Assembly (NCBI GenBank): GCA_936914845.1
Contig: CAKZGE010000002.1
Location: forward strand, 186,001-250,000
Direction: 5' to 3'
Length of the DNA stretch: 64,000 nt
DNA from: an uncultured Chloracidobacterium sp.
Lineage (GTDB): Bacteria > Acidobacteriota > Blastocatellia > Pyrinomonadales > Pyrinomonadaceae
The notes beneath the pieces are model-generated. The model made no database searches and was not told where the DNA came from. It saw only the letters and a program-made list of their open reading frames with translations. The position numbers and the translations under genes are program-made. Of the stretch, positions 42,601 through 51,012 are shown in pieces (position 1 is the stretch's first letter; every line of letters starts with the position of its first letter).

Positions 42601-43195
42601 GCATTGTTCCAAAGGTTTCGATCGTGACCTGGGCGATCACGGGCAACCGCATTCTATGTTGTTTGAAATGGTCGAATATCGCTGCCAGAGCCGCCTTGGT
42701 TTGGAGAATATCCTGACAGGTCTCAATGATCAATAGGTCGCTGCCGCCTTCGATCAATCCGCGGACCTGCTCGACATAGGCATTTTTTAGATCTGTGTAA
42801 TTGATGTGGCCAAGAGTCGGCAATTTCGTTCCCGGACCAATAGAACCGGCGACAAACCTCGGTTTGTCCGATGTGGAATGGTCCGCTGCGACCTCTTTGG
42901 CTATGGCTGCCGCCTTGAAATTTACATCATAGGTCTTTTCCGCAATGCCGAATTCAGCCAAAACTATCTCGCTGCCGCCGAAGCTATTGGTTTCTATAAC
43001 GTCGCAGCCGACGCTAAGAAAAGCGTTGTGCACTTCGCGGATCGCGTCCGGACGCGTATAGAGAAGATTTTCTGAGCAATTTTCAAAAGCAGGGCCGCCC
43101 CATTCTTCGATAGAAAGATCTAACGATTGCAGATAGGTGCCCATCGCCCCGTCAAAGATCACTACTTTTTCTCTAAGCAATTCAAGAAATCGCAT
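39635..43195 (-). CDS. metH: Cobalamin-dependent methionine synthase
   Basis: This protein of about 1186 aa has all MetH modules. The homocysteine-binding TIM barrel has MNCGTGP and GGCCGTTPGH as zinc-cysteine motifs. The pterin-binding domain has VGERVNASGSKKMRDLL. The B12 domain has VKGDVHDIGKNLVDIIL (cobalamin-ligand His) and DAIGMSGLLVKSTLIM. The activation domain has YFPCNSDGNDLIIY and the region GVELTEEFQLDPEQST. Between the last two sits an unusual hydrophilic insert of about 80 residues (near 40432-40676). ATG 43195 is used; a start at 43261 would put a terminator-like hairpin inside the coding region. The upstream leader is described separately. Confidence 0.95.
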   Translation of the reverse strand: MRFLELLREKVVIFDGAMGTYLQSLDLSIEEWGGPAFENCSENLLYTRPDAIREVHNAFLSVGCDVIETNSFGGSEIVLAEFGIAEKTYDVNFKAAAIAKEVAADHSTSDKPRFVAGSIGPGTKLPTLGHINYTDLKNAYVEQVRGLIEGGSDLLIIETCQDILQTKAALAAIFDHFKQHRMRLPVIAQVTIETFGTMLNGTEISAALTALEPFPIDVIGMNCGTGPRQMAESLRYLCENAPMAVSVLPNAGLPEIKDGQQHYDETPESFAGQVETFAREFGANIVGGCCGTTPGHLKLVVDRLQGISPKLRETSLVPSASSIYFQQPYTQDNSFLIVGERVNASGSKKMRDLLDAEDWDGLVSLAKSQEREGAHILDVNVDFVGRDGVADMKELVSRLVTNVRIPLMLDSTEWEKMEAGLQHAGGKCLLNSTNYEDGEPRFLKVLELAREYGAGIVIGLIDERGMARTAADKIEIAERAFKQSVEFGIEPHDIFFDPLALPISTGIEEDRRNAAETIEAIKVIHERMPATNIILGVSNISFGLSPAARVVLNSIFLHECNEAGMNSAIVNASKILPLNRFSEHEIDLARDLIYDRRKFEGDICTYDPLGEFTVLFEGKTASTLKEDISELPVEERLKRHIIDGEKIGLEDSLKLGLESYPPLEIINTILLDGMKTVGDLFGSGQMQLPFVLQSAEAMKAAVKFLEPFMEKADSSNKGTLVLATVKGDVHDIGKNLVDIILTNNGYHVVNLGIKQPIDTILESLAETKADAIGMSGLLVKSTLIMRDNLEVMNERGIAVPVILGGAALNRRYVDSDLVPLYKGELFYARDAFDGLHTMDKLTGGGDASTIDKKAKAAAVSGDRDATEETGSADVIQTADAEDLVGEDAKLGEVAARVSARKTGDTSHTTPSDVSHDVPLPTAPFYGSKVVEITDLNKVFAYINETALFKGQWQFKQGRTTPEAYGELLKTTVIPKFETLKAAAIREKLLEAKLVYGYFPCNSDGNDLIIYQDDEKTERLRFTFPRQPLEQRGGKRLCLADYFEPVGTGRIDVVAFDLVTMGRRASEHSAKLFASDDYQNYLLFHGLSVESAEALAEMWHKRIREELGIADNDQADIKKLFHQGYQGSRYSFGYPACPDLEDQVKLFELLQPQRIGVELTEEFQLDPEQSTSAIVVHHPDAKYFNVE

Positions 43196-43222
43196 AAAAG
43201 TTCCGCTCTGCCAAAAAGATCC

Positions 43223-43285
43223 AAAAAAAAATCTGTGCCAAACATAGCACAGAGTTCGCATTTTTAACTACAATCCACTCTCTGC
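43223..43285 (-). promoter_or_regulatory. metH leader with terminator-like hairpin and possible antiterminator
   Basis: On the - strand TCTGTGC, an 8-base loop, then GCACAGA is followed directly by nine T (hairpin and tract at 43253-43223), 27 bp before the metH ATG. Upstream, GCAGAGAGT (43285-43277) can pair with ACTCTGTGC, which contains most of the 5' arm of the terminator, at 8 of 9 positions. The two structures exclude each other, as in attenuation. I see no cobalamin-riboswitch or SAM/SAH-riboswitch core. Confidence 0.5.
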
Positions 43286-43482
43286 TGTTTAGCGGGTTAT
43301 TTAACGTGGCCGCAAGTCGCAATAACTCACCACATCTCACTAGCTTAAAGTTTAGTTTTGATCGCAGAGATAGTCAACTGACATCGGTGCACTCTGGTTC
43401 TAACCAACCCGATCTTTTCGTGAAAAATACTACTTCCAATCTGTTATGCCAAGAGTTAGACGCCTCGGCATTGATTTAAAGC

Positions 43483-44160
43483 TCAGTATAAAAGAGTACC
43501 TGTCATCCGGACATTTTTACCATTGACGATCATCGGTTTGAACTTAGATGCACATGCGGCCTCCCGAACACCCGTCCAACTGGACGGTTCCCCCAAAAAA
43601 GTCCCTGCACTCAGAACGTTTCCTTGCTCATCAATGATCATTTGAACAAGCAGCAGCCCCTTTCTATTTACACCCGACCTGATAAGCTCCGTCTGACCAG
43701 AAATAAAACGCTGGCGAAGATCCCCGACATCTATTAGCATATCCGTCGCTCCGCCCATTTTCTCTATTTGCTGCTCGGGGCTCATCTTCGAATTGACAAA
43801 AAACTTGCGACTGAGAGCAAGGTCGATCATAACTGTGGACTTTACAGGTTTTCCGTCCTTGAGCGGCGGATCAAACTTTGTGGAGATCACATAGTCTTTT
43901 ACTGCCTTGCGAAGATTCTCGAACTCCTTATTGCCTTTTACTTTTACATCGCACGGCCACATAGGTTCCCCAAAAACCTTCGTATCACTCGTAGTTCCGT
44001 CTTCGGAAATGACCGCACGGACACGCATACGCCCATCGAAGCCCAGAGCGACTGCTTCCGTCGAGAGCGTGAAACCCGTCTCGGTGGAGGGGCTTTGTGC
44101 GACAACTGCAACTGGTGCCGCCATTATAAAAAAGGCTGTTAAAATATAAATATATTTCAT
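43483..44160 (-). CDS. Secreted protein with two TonB-C-like repeats
   Basis: This 225-aa protein has a signal peptide ending near AVVAQ. Its sequence contains two segments with the TonB C-terminal pattern. The first runs from about 35 to 115 (GRMRVRAVISEDGTTSDTKV, then TKFDPPLKDGKPVKSTVMI). The second runs from about 160 to 225 (GLLLVQMIIDEQGNVLSAG, then SKFKPMIVNGKNVRMTG). There is no N-terminal membrane anchor of the usual TonB type, so it is not a classical energy transducer. It is probably periplasmic or envelope-attached; the function is unknown. It lies alone, with a 287-bp gap to the metH start. Confidence 0.75.
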   Translation of the reverse strand: MKYIYILTAFFIMAAPVAVVAQSPSTETGFTLSTEAVALGFDGRMRVRAVISEDGTTSDTKVFGEPMWPCDVKVKGNKEFENLRKAVKDYVISTKFDPPLKDGKPVKSTVMIDLALSRKFFVNSKMSPEQQIEKMGGATDMLIDVGDLRQRFISGQTELIRSGVNRKGLLLVQMIIDEQGNVLSAGTFLGEPSSWTGVREAACASKFKPMIVNGKNVRMTGTLLY

Positions 44161-44179
44161 ATTGGCTTCTTAGATCACT

Positions 44180-45790
44180 TTACAGCACAAATGCACCGAT
44201 GTGCGGTGTTTTCGTGTTGGCACAAGTCTCCAAAGCAAGTACCAAGGCCTCGCGCATATATTCCGGCGTCACGATCGCGTCCACCAAGCCTTCGGCGGCA
44301 GCGTGTTTGGCATCTAATTCTTTGTCGTATGTCTCGCGCACCTTCTGCATTTCGGCCGCAAGTTCTGCCGGAACCGCTTCACCGGCGGCTTTTAACTTGT
44401 CCAATTGGGTGCCGAACATTGCCTGGACAGCGCTGTCGCCTTCCATCACGCCCATTCGGCCTGTTGGCAATGTAAAAATGAAATCCGGATCGAAACCTTG
44501 CCCCGCCATCGCATAATATCCGGCACCGGAAGCATGATTGACCGTGAGGACTATTTTGGGAACCGGGGCTGTTGCCATCGCTTCTACAAAACGTGCTCCG
44601 GCCCTGATTATTCCGCTGTGTTCCGCCTCAGCACCGACCATGAAACCGGAAACGTCTTGAATGAACAGCAGCGGAATGCCGAGACGGCTGCAGTTTTCAA
44701 TGAAATAAGCGGTCTTTTCCGCTGATTCTGTATATACAATGCCGCCAAATCGGGGCGGTGCACCCGGCTTCCCTTTAGACATACCGCGGGAATTTGCAAT
44801 GACCCCTACTGATCTACCTGCTATGCGGGCGTTTCCACAGATCATCTCGCGGGCAAAATCAGCTTGAAATTCGTCGAGCGATCCTTCATCTAAGATGGTA
44901 TCCAGAATCGCGTGCATGTCATAAGGTGCCCTGTGGTCGTTAGGCAATATCGAGTAAAGCTTTTCATATGGGATCGCCGGAACCGACATTTCGCTGCATT
45001 CGACACCGGCGGGCCGTTCGTCCGGAAGATCGGCAACCAGCGCTCGGATCTTGGCGATACATTCCGCGTCGTCCTTTGTTCGGTAATGAGCCACGCCGGA
45101 TATCGCGTTGTGCGTCATCGCTCCGCCAAGCGTTTCGTTGTCAATTACCTGACCGGTTGCTCCTTTTACCAGATTCGCCCCGCCCAAACCCATAAAGGAC
45201 GTGCCTTCGACCATAAGTATGACATCGCTTAAAGCAGGTAAATAGGCCCCACCGGCAACACACATTCCCATTACCGCAGCGATCTGAGGAACCTTTAGGT
45301 ATCGCCGCATAATAGAATTGTAGTAGAAGATCCGAGCCGCTCCATACTGGCCGGGGAAAACTCCGCCTTGATAGGGCAAATTCACACCCGCCGAATCGAC
45401 CAGATAGATAATCGGTACCCGATTGCGCATGGCGATCTCCTGTGCTCTCAGGATCTTTTTTATCGTCTCCGGATACCACGCTCCTGCCTTAATGGTCGCG
45501 TCATTCGCCACGACAACACATTCGCGGCCATTGACCTTGCCGACAACGGTGACAACGGCCGCTGCCGGTGCCTGGCCGCCGTAGGCGTCGTAGGCGATAA
45601 GCAATCCGATCTCCTGCGAAAAAGTATCCGCATCCAGCAAGAGACCGATCCGTTCCCGGGCCGTTAATTTACCCTGCGAATGGAGCTTTTCGATCTTTGC
45701 CGGGCCGCCGCCCAGCTTTAGCTTTCGTTCGAGCACTTCAAATTCTTCTGTAAGCGCACGAAGACGTGAGATTTCAGTTTCGATCTTCAT
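44180..45790 (-). CDS. Acyl-CoA carboxylase carboxyltransferase (beta) subunit
   Basis: This 536-aa carboxyltransferase transfers CO2 from carboxybiotin to an acyl-CoA. The N-terminal half has LTARERIGLLLDADTF and YGGQAPAAAVVTVVGKVNG. VAGGAYLPALSDVILMVEGT near 185-204 and NLVKGATGQVIDNETLGG near 213-230 form the acyl-CoA oxyanion region. The C-terminal half has PLLFIQDVSGFMVGAEAE and the motif GAGYYAMAGQGFDPDF. The sequence is closest in type to methylcrotonyl- or propionyl-CoA carboxylase beta chains, but the substrate cannot be fixed here. No biotin carboxylase or biotin carrier gene lies beside it. Confidence 0.92.
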   Translation of the reverse strand: MKIETEISRLRALTEEFEVLERKLKLGGGPAKIEKLHSQGKLTARERIGLLLDADTFSQEIGLLIAYDAYGGQAPAAAVVTVVGKVNGRECVVVANDATIKAGAWYPETIKKILRAQEIAMRNRVPIIYLVDSAGVNLPYQGGVFPGQYGAARIFYYNSIMRRYLKVPQIAAVMGMCVAGGAYLPALSDVILMVEGTSFMGLGGANLVKGATGQVIDNETLGGAMTHNAISGVAHYRTKDDAECIAKIRALVADLPDERPAGVECSEMSVPAIPYEKLYSILPNDHRAPYDMHAILDTILDEGSLDEFQADFAREMICGNARIAGRSVGVIANSRGMSKGKPGAPPRFGGIVYTESAEKTAYFIENCSRLGIPLLFIQDVSGFMVGAEAEHSGIIRAGARFVEAMATAPVPKIVLTVNHASGAGYYAMAGQGFDPDFIFTLPTGRMGVMEGDSAVQAMFGTQLDKLKAAGEAVPAELAAEMQKVRETYDKELDAKHAAAEGLVDAIVTPEYMREALVLALETCANTKTPHIGAFVL

Positions 45791-45917
45791 TTATATAAGT
45801 TTAGTTAACTGCCGCCTGTAGGCTCGGATCTTGATTAACAGATCAAAGTCCAAACTAATGCGTGACCGGGCATTTGCCTTTATCGATCAACAAATGCGTC
45901 ACCCTGCACCGTTCGAA

Positions 45918-47426
45918 TCATTTTATCGGAACGTTGCTGATACTTGAATCAGTGACAAAAGGCGTGGTTACGCTGCTAATGCGGATACGGCCCGTCCGCG
46001 TCGGGCGTCCGTAGATCCTAACCGATTCTGATCCGTCATTCGGGGTAGAAGCGACCAAAGTTTCCCACGTCGTTCCTTCGTCGCGCGAAAGTTCGATCTT
46101 CACACTTCCTCCAATGCCGTCGGACGACCACTGAACAGCTCGCTGAACCATTCTCGGCAGCCCGGCACCATTTCCTCCATTGAAATTCTGCAATGTGATG
46201 CTCGAACCGGAATATCTGTAGGACGCGACAACGTCGGCCGTCAGGTTGATCGAGCGAGCATTATCCCTCTCGTTCAATATACCGGTTGGGTATCCGCCGG
46301 AACTTATTGCCGGATTAGAAAAATACGGACGTTTCGGGCAGCCTGCAGTACATGGGTTGGTGTAGGACATTACCGTGCGATAGACGCCATTTATGTAGTG
46401 TCCGAAGGCAAACGGATAGATGGTCGTGCCACCATTTTCCGGATTGTGGTGGCTTCCCATGTTGTGTCCTAATTCGTGAGCAAACGTAAGATTGCCCACG
46501 GCGCAGGTACGTGAACTGACCGTGAAGCCAGAGCCTTGGTTGCCGGTCGCCGAATTCATTAGATAACCTATCCCGCAGTTGTCCACGGAATTGGATATCA
46601 GGGCGACAAGGTCAGCCTTGTGCTCTTCACGCAAGGCATTAATAGCTGCGTCCGCACGGATCGCCGAAAGTTCAGCCCCCAAGGTACCGAGTTCTACGAT
46701 GGATGTTTCAACTGCGGCCGCTAAGCGCACCCGCTGACGGATCTTGCTGTTCAAATATGTTGTATTGGTCGAATCGATCGATTGCTGAGCGAACGTCTGA
46801 GCCTGTGCCGTACCGCCAAGCGAATTCTTTACAGCGGCCGTATAAACTATCAGAACATCGATCCGATCCCCGGAATCAACAGCATTTCCGGCCGCTTTAA
46901 AAGCATTCGCTGCGGGTTCAGGTTCCGCCGCCGGAGCCCCGCCGCACGACGGAAAAAGGTCCTGATCTATTTCCATCAAAATGTGCTCATTTCCTTTCGG
47001 CACGAGCTCATAGACGGTCTTGCCGTTATAGATCAGGCCTGCGAGGCGCCCCTTGTGAAAAGTGATAACGACGTCATCTTCACTGTTTTCAAACTTGCCT
47101 CTCCATGCAGCACCGTCTTCTCCGCGATCTTCCATTTCAGTGCGGACCGCTGTATGCAACTTCCCGTCAAAAAGTGGAATTTCTATCTTTTTTTGCGCCA
47201 TCAGCGAACGAGCGGCCTTATCAATATGCAGCCGGGCTTCACGAACGGCCGCCGGCGACGTGCGGTGCGCAGCCGAGTATTCCACAGGCTCTTCCTTAAA
47301 AGTGAAAAGTTTCGCTCCGGCCGCGATGGTTTCCAAAGGATGTGCCAAGAAATAGGTGCCGGCCGCAATAGCGACCAACGCCATAATGCTTCCGCGAAAG
47401 GTATTTGTTAGAGAACGCCTATTCAT
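45918..47426 (-). CDS. Secreted zinc metalloprotease (peptidyl-Asp metalloendopeptidase / M12-like)
   Basis: The protein is 502 aa. A signal or anchor helix lies near 12-30 (FRGSIMALVAIAAGTYFLAH), and a propeptide runs to about 185. The catalytic domain begins near DRIDVLIVYTAAVKNSLGG. It has the zinc site HELGHNMGSHH (H317, H321, H327 with catalytic E318) and the Met-turn VMSYTNPCTAGCP with a probable disulfide. The C-terminal part (ISSVTTPFVTDSSISNVPIK at the end) is beta-rich and may be a binding domain. Its ATG overlaps the stop of the upstream ATP-grasp gene by 4 bp, so the two are translationally coupled. Confidence 0.88.
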   Translation of the reverse strand: MNRRSLTNTFRGSIMALVAIAAGTYFLAHPLETIAAGAKLFTFKEEPVEYSAAHRTSPAAVREARLHIDKAARSLMAQKKIEIPLFDGKLHTAVRTEMEDRGEDGAAWRGKFENSEDDVVITFHKGRLAGLIYNGKTVYELVPKGNEHILMEIDQDLFPSCGGAPAAEPEPAANAFKAAGNAVDSGDRIDVLIVYTAAVKNSLGGTAQAQTFAQQSIDSTNTTYLNSKIRQRVRLAAAVETSIVELGTLGAELSAIRADAAINALREEHKADLVALISNSVDNCGIGYLMNSATGNQGSGFTVSSRTCAVGNLTFAHELGHNMGSHHNPENGGTTIYPFAFGHYINGVYRTVMSYTNPCTAGCPKRPYFSNPAISSGGYPTGILNERDNARSINLTADVVASYRYSGSSITLQNFNGGNGAGLPRMVQRAVQWSSDGIGGSVKIELSRDEGTTWETLVASTPNDGSESVRIYGRPTRTGRIRISSVTTPFVTDSSISNVPIK

Positions 47427-48781
47427 TTTTTGCTTATTATGAATGTCGGGACCATTCCGCCGCCCGAGGACACATTGGCTAATTCGGTCGATGAAAGCCG
47501 TGTGAAAGCGCTTTTCACTTCTCCGTTGAACAGAAGCGGATCAAGGTCAACCAGCTGCTCGACCATTCCCCATTTTCCGGCGTCATCAAAGACCATCGGA
47601 AAATTCTCCTTTGCCGTTGCGACCCTCTCCTGAACCAAATAGTCGCCGTCTGCCAAGGCTGTCGCAATAGCATCTTCCCATTCCTTAGCAGTAGAATTCC
47701 ACCCAATATAGATCCCGTGTCCGCCGTAATCGTCATTTGGCTTCAAGACCAATTTATGTGCATTTGCTCGCGTCCATGAGACAAGATCAATAGTTTTGCC
47801 GTGGTTAACGGTCGATTCCTCGCGAAAACAACGGGTCCACGGGATATGCTTTGCGATGGCGTTAAGTTCGAGCTCGGTGAAAAGATGCTCGTAGCGTTCA
47901 TTGGTCAAAACCGCGAATACCGCTTTTTTGTGTACAAGCTTGCCGCGGAAACTGTTCACCATACATATCGCCCCCGCGCGGTAGGCATCAAGCAATGCCG
48001 GGTATTTTTCAATGATCGGCAGATATTCGTTGACAAGCAGACGTTTGTAAACGATATCGATCTTCACCCCGGCGAAATACAGCTTTCCGCCCGTAAATTC
48101 GAGCTCTTCGGGCGAGCATATCAGCGCCGTGTAGCCTTGAGATTCAAAATAGTCTTTGAACAGTTCAAATTCCTTCTGCGTCGGCAGATCCTGAAGATCC
48201 ACTATCGCGATCACCGGCTTTTCCTCGGGTTCTTTACCGCCGAGAAACTCTTTGTAGCAATCCACAAGAACCTTCAACATCTGCGGGCGGCCGGAAAACC
48301 CCTTTACGTTATATCGTTCCTTGAATTTTGCCATTACCGGCAGAGAATCAAAGATCTCTGTCGCCGAATCAGCGTAGGCGATGCCGGCCGGACTTTCTCC
48401 GTTCAATTCGACATAGCTGTACGCCGTCGCCGTCAGAAACGAATCAAGCCGAGATGTGGGCGACACCTGACCGTAACCGGGGTCGATCTTTACCAATTCA
48501 CGCTCCACGGCCGTCACTCCGAGTTCCGTTAGGATCGCGTCATCTTCCACCGCCGCGTCCTTTACCTTCTGCAGGGCACTGAATACCGTTTCGCAAGTTT
48601 GCGTCACCATCTTCCAATCTTCTGCCGTAACAAAATGCGGCCGCAGATAGGGCGACAGACGACGCCCGCCGAAAATGAGTTTTGACCGCTCCAGCTCTCT
48701 ATCAAGCATTTCTTGAGAGGCTTTGGCGAGTTCAGGATCAGACAAAAGATGGTTGTAGTGTTCTACGGCTTCGTTTAGCAT
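47423..48781 (-). CDS. ATP-grasp-like protein of unknown substrate
   Basis: This 452-aa cytoplasmic protein has no signal peptide. The C-terminal half looks like an ATP-grasp fold: LVLKPNDDYGGHGIYIGWN near 345-363 (nucleotide-binding Lys and a Gly loop), GDYLVQERVATAKENFP, then the closing motif NVSSGGGMVPTFII. The N-terminal half (FVTAEDWKMVTQTCETVF) has helices and a Rossmann-like part with VIAIVDLQDLP. The order resembles the circularly permuted ATP-grasp group related to glutathionylspermidine synthase. The acceptor could be a peptide or a metabolite. The family call is moderate and the reaction is not known. It is the upstream member of a coupled pair with the secreted metalloprotease. 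Confidence 0.72.
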   Translation of the reverse strand: MLNEAVEHYNHLLSDPELAKASQEMLDRELERSKLIFGGRRLSPYLRPHFVTAEDWKMVTQTCETVFSALQKVKDAAVEDDAILTELGVTAVERELVKIDPGYGQVSPTSRLDSFLTATAYSYVELNGESPAGIAYADSATEIFDSLPVMAKFKERYNVKGFSGRPQMLKVLVDCYKEFLGGKEPEEKPVIAIVDLQDLPTQKEFELFKDYFESQGYTALICSPEELEFTGGKLYFAGVKIDIVYKRLLVNEYLPIIEKYPALLDAYRAGAICMVNSFRGKLVHKKAVFAVLTNERYEHLFTELELNAIAKHIPWTRCFREESTVNHGKTIDLVSWTRANAHKLVLKPNDDYGGHGIYIGWNSTAKEWEDAIATALADGDYLVQERVATAKENFPMVFDDAGKWGMVEQLVDLDPLLFNGEVKSAFTRLSSTELANVSSGGGMVPTFIISKK

Positions 48782-48813
48782 TGTTAAATTAAAAACTGGC
48801 GTACTGACCGTCT

Positions 48814-49212
48814 CTATTTGGACATCGAAACGATCTCTTCAAATTCATCCTTGGAAAGCGGCATTACAGACAATCGAGATTGCTTTATCAAGGCGATCTC
48901 CGCCAATGCCTTGTTCTCTTTGATCTCGGCTAATGTCACTGGCTTTTTGTATTTTTTCACGGGTTCGATCTCGACCGCGATCCATTTTTCGTCCGTCGGG
49001 TCCGGAAATGCGGCTTTGGATACTTTCGCCAGACCGACCACAGACTTTTCCGAGACCGAATGATAGAAAAGCACCTTGTCGCCTTTCTTCATCGCCTGCA
49101 AATTATTGCGCGCTTGAAAGTTACGCACGCCCGTCCAATCCGTCTTGCCGTCCTTTACCAGATCGTCAAAGGAATAGGCCTCGGGTTCCTGTTTAACTAA
49201 CCAGTAATTCAT
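48814..49212 (-). CDS. EVE-domain protein
   Basis: This 132-aa single-domain protein starts NYWLVKQEPEAYSFDDLVKD and continues DWTGVRNFQARNNLQAMKKG and KVLFYHSVSEKSVVGLAKV, which are the conserved EVE blocks lining the ligand pocket. EVE domains of the PUA-like fold bind modified bases in DNA or RNA. The function of the lone protein is not established here. It is the last of three - strand genes spaced closely, with 32 bp to the ATP-grasp gene. Confidence 0.92.
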   Translation of the reverse strand: MNYWLVKQEPEAYSFDDLVKDGKTDWTGVRNFQARNNLQAMKKGDKVLFYHSVSEKSVVGLAKVSKAAFPDPTDEKWIAVEIEPVKKYKKPVTLAEIKENKALAEIALIKQSRLSVMPLSKDEFEEIVSMSK

Positions 49213-49249
49213 AGTAGTCGTATTTGACAGCCCTTTTTAATATATCGCC

Positions 49250-49840
49250 CTATCTTTTTCCCTGGGCATCTGCGGCTTTCTTATTCAACCATTTTGCCCA
49301 CCGTTCCAGTGTCGGGCGAAATGGTTTGAGCATTTTTGCCCGCAGGCTGTTTTGATTTTGCGTTTCGCCCCAGGCTTTCAAATTCTTTTCCGCATATTGG
49401 CGGATCTGCGTTTCCAGCCCCTGCTTCTTTACCGAATGCCTCAACGTGAGATAATAATGCTGGCCGACCAATGAGAAAAGCAGTCCGGCAATATTGCTCT
49501 TAAACGCGGTTTTGGCCATCCACCGCTTGCCAAAACCTTCGGTCGGCTGCAAAAGAGCTCCGGTCGAGATCTCAACCCAGGCTCCTTGAGTTCCCTGTCG
49601 CGGATGATAAAGTCCGGGCAGGTCGCCCTTGATCGGCACATTCGCATTGCGAACCCGCGGATCATCGATAAAATCAACCAATCGCACTTTTTCCAACCCT
49701 CTTTTATGTTCGGTCGGAAGAAAATCTAAAGCAGATTCGATCTGCTGTTCATAATTTTTAGGAAGATCAATGGTTGAGCGGTTCTCTATCTTGATCTTCG
49801 CCGCCTTCGCGGTCTTTTGCCCCGCTGTTTGAATCGCCAT
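49250..49840 (-). CDS. Conserved hypothetical protein
   Basis: The protein is about 196 aa with no signal peptide or membrane segment. It is basic at both ends (TAGQKTAKAAKIKIENRS; ERWAKWLNKKAADAQGKR). The middle has DLPKNYEQQIESALDFLPTE and GDLPGLYHPRQGTQGAWVEI, and a hydrophobic helix (SNIAGLLFSLVGQHYYLTL). I recognise no domain. ATG 49840 is preferred. The ATG at 49936 would add 32 residues covering AT-rich promoter-like sequence (TACAAT and TATAAT on the - strand), but it cannot be excluded. It is divergent from lpxC. Confidence 0.6.
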   Translation of the reverse strand: MAIQTAGQKTAKAAKIKIENRSTIDLPKNYEQQIESALDFLPTEHKRGLEKVRLVDFIDDPRVRNANVPIKGDLPGLYHPRQGTQGAWVEISTGALLQPTEGFGKRWMAKTAFKSNIAGLLFSLVGQHYYLTLRHSVKKQGLETQIRQYAEKNLKAWGETQNQNSLRAKMLKPFRPTLERWAKWLNKKAADAQGKR

Positions 49841-50027
49841 AAATTCGCTACTTAATTTAGCGGCAAAAACGCCGCCGGAAATTATAATTTTAGATTGTAA
49901 CCTAAATTGAGCGAATTCGGCGACAGGTGTAGTCATTTCGCCACAAACAAGCTAAAAAAGCCGATCGAATTTACGGTATTTGCGGCGGTTCGCTACTGGC
50001 ACGTTTATTGTTAAATAAAAGCCGAAT

Positions 50028-50921
50028 ATGGCAAATTCTCAACCCTACGATCATCAAACAACTGTCGCGAGATCTTTTTCAGTCACGGGCGTTGGTCTTC
50101 ATACCGGAGCGGACGTTACATTGACCGTTAAGCCGGCACCCGAAAATACGGGGTATATTTTTGTGCGCACCGACCTCGATAATTTTGAGATCCCGGCGTC
50201 GGTCGAGTACGTCTCCCACTGCAGTTACGCGACCACGCTTATGCGTCGTGGCGTTATTCTTTCTACCTGTGAACATCTTCTCTCGGCTCTTCGCGGTTCC
50301 GGTGTCGATAACTGTTTTATTGAGATCGACAATATCGAGGTGCCCATACTGGACGGTTCCAGCGAAGAGTGGGTCGAATTGCTGCAAAAGAACGGAATAG
50401 CCGCACAATCGGCGCCGCGAAGGTATCTGCGGGTATTAAAACGCGTCGATTTTGAAGAAGGTGATAGAAAAATGTCGGTCGCACCCTCAGAAAATTTCGA
50501 GATCGAATGCGTTATAGACTTTCCGCACCCATTCATCAACCGCCAATCATTTCATTTCGTCCTTAACGAGACTTCGTTTGGCCGAGACATTGCCTCTGCC
50601 CGCACCTTTGGATTTGAGCAGGAAATTGAAATGCTGCGAAAGGCGAATTTGGCCCTCGGCGGTTCGCTTGACAATGCCATTGTCCTTACCACAAATGGAA
50701 TGCTGAACGAAACACCCTTGCGATACGATGATGAATTCGTCCGCCACAAGATACTTGATATTATCGGTGATGTGGCTTTGATCGGGTTGCCCATGATGGG
50801 CAAAATAACTGCTTCCAAAAGCGGCCATGCCGTACACGCCGCGCTAATGGCAAAACTTCTCAAGACGGAAGATGCTTGGGAAATCGTCGGCGGAGACACA
50901 GAAATTTCTGCTGTGGCATAA
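50028..50921 (+). CDS. lpxC: UDP-3-O-acyl-N-acetylglucosamine deacetylase
   Basis: LpxC commits the cell to lipid A synthesis by deacetylating UDP-3-O-acyl-GlcNAc. This 297-aa zinc enzyme has the start motif TTVARSFSVTGVGLHTGADV, CEHLLSALRGSGVDNCFIEI with zinc ligand H83, and FVRHKILDIIGDVALIG with H240 and D244. SGHAVHAALM carries the catalytic His. GFEQEIEMLRKANLALGGSL is the usual internal block. Its presence means a Gram-negative cell with lipid A. It is not next to other lpx genes and converges on gnd. Confidence 0.96.
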   Translation: MANSQPYDHQTTVARSFSVTGVGLHTGADVTLTVKPAPENTGYIFVRTDLDNFEIPASVEYVSHCSYATTLMRRGVILSTCEHLLSALRGSGVDNCFIEIDNIEVPILDGSSEEWVELLQKNGIAAQSAPRRYLRVLKRVDFEEGDRKMSVAPSENFEIECVIDFPHPFINRQSFHFVLNETSFGRDIASARTFGFEQEIEMLRKANLALGGSLDNAIVLTTNGMLNETPLRYDDEFVRHKILDIIGDVALIGLPMMGKITASKSGHAVHAALMAKLLKTEDAWEIVGGDTEISAVA

Positions 50922-51012
50922 ACCTACCTTGCATGATCTGATCCTTCTTCGCCGGCAAATCTCGTGTCTCTTCCACAATTGTTGGCTCGAACGCCTGATT
51001 CTGGCAAAAGCT

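Noticed and set aside
43196..43482. A cobalamin or SAM/SAH riboswitch in front of metH
   Set aside because: I searched the - strand for the conserved B12-box (GCCACTG) and for SAM/SAH core motifs and found none; only the terminator-like hairpin remains.
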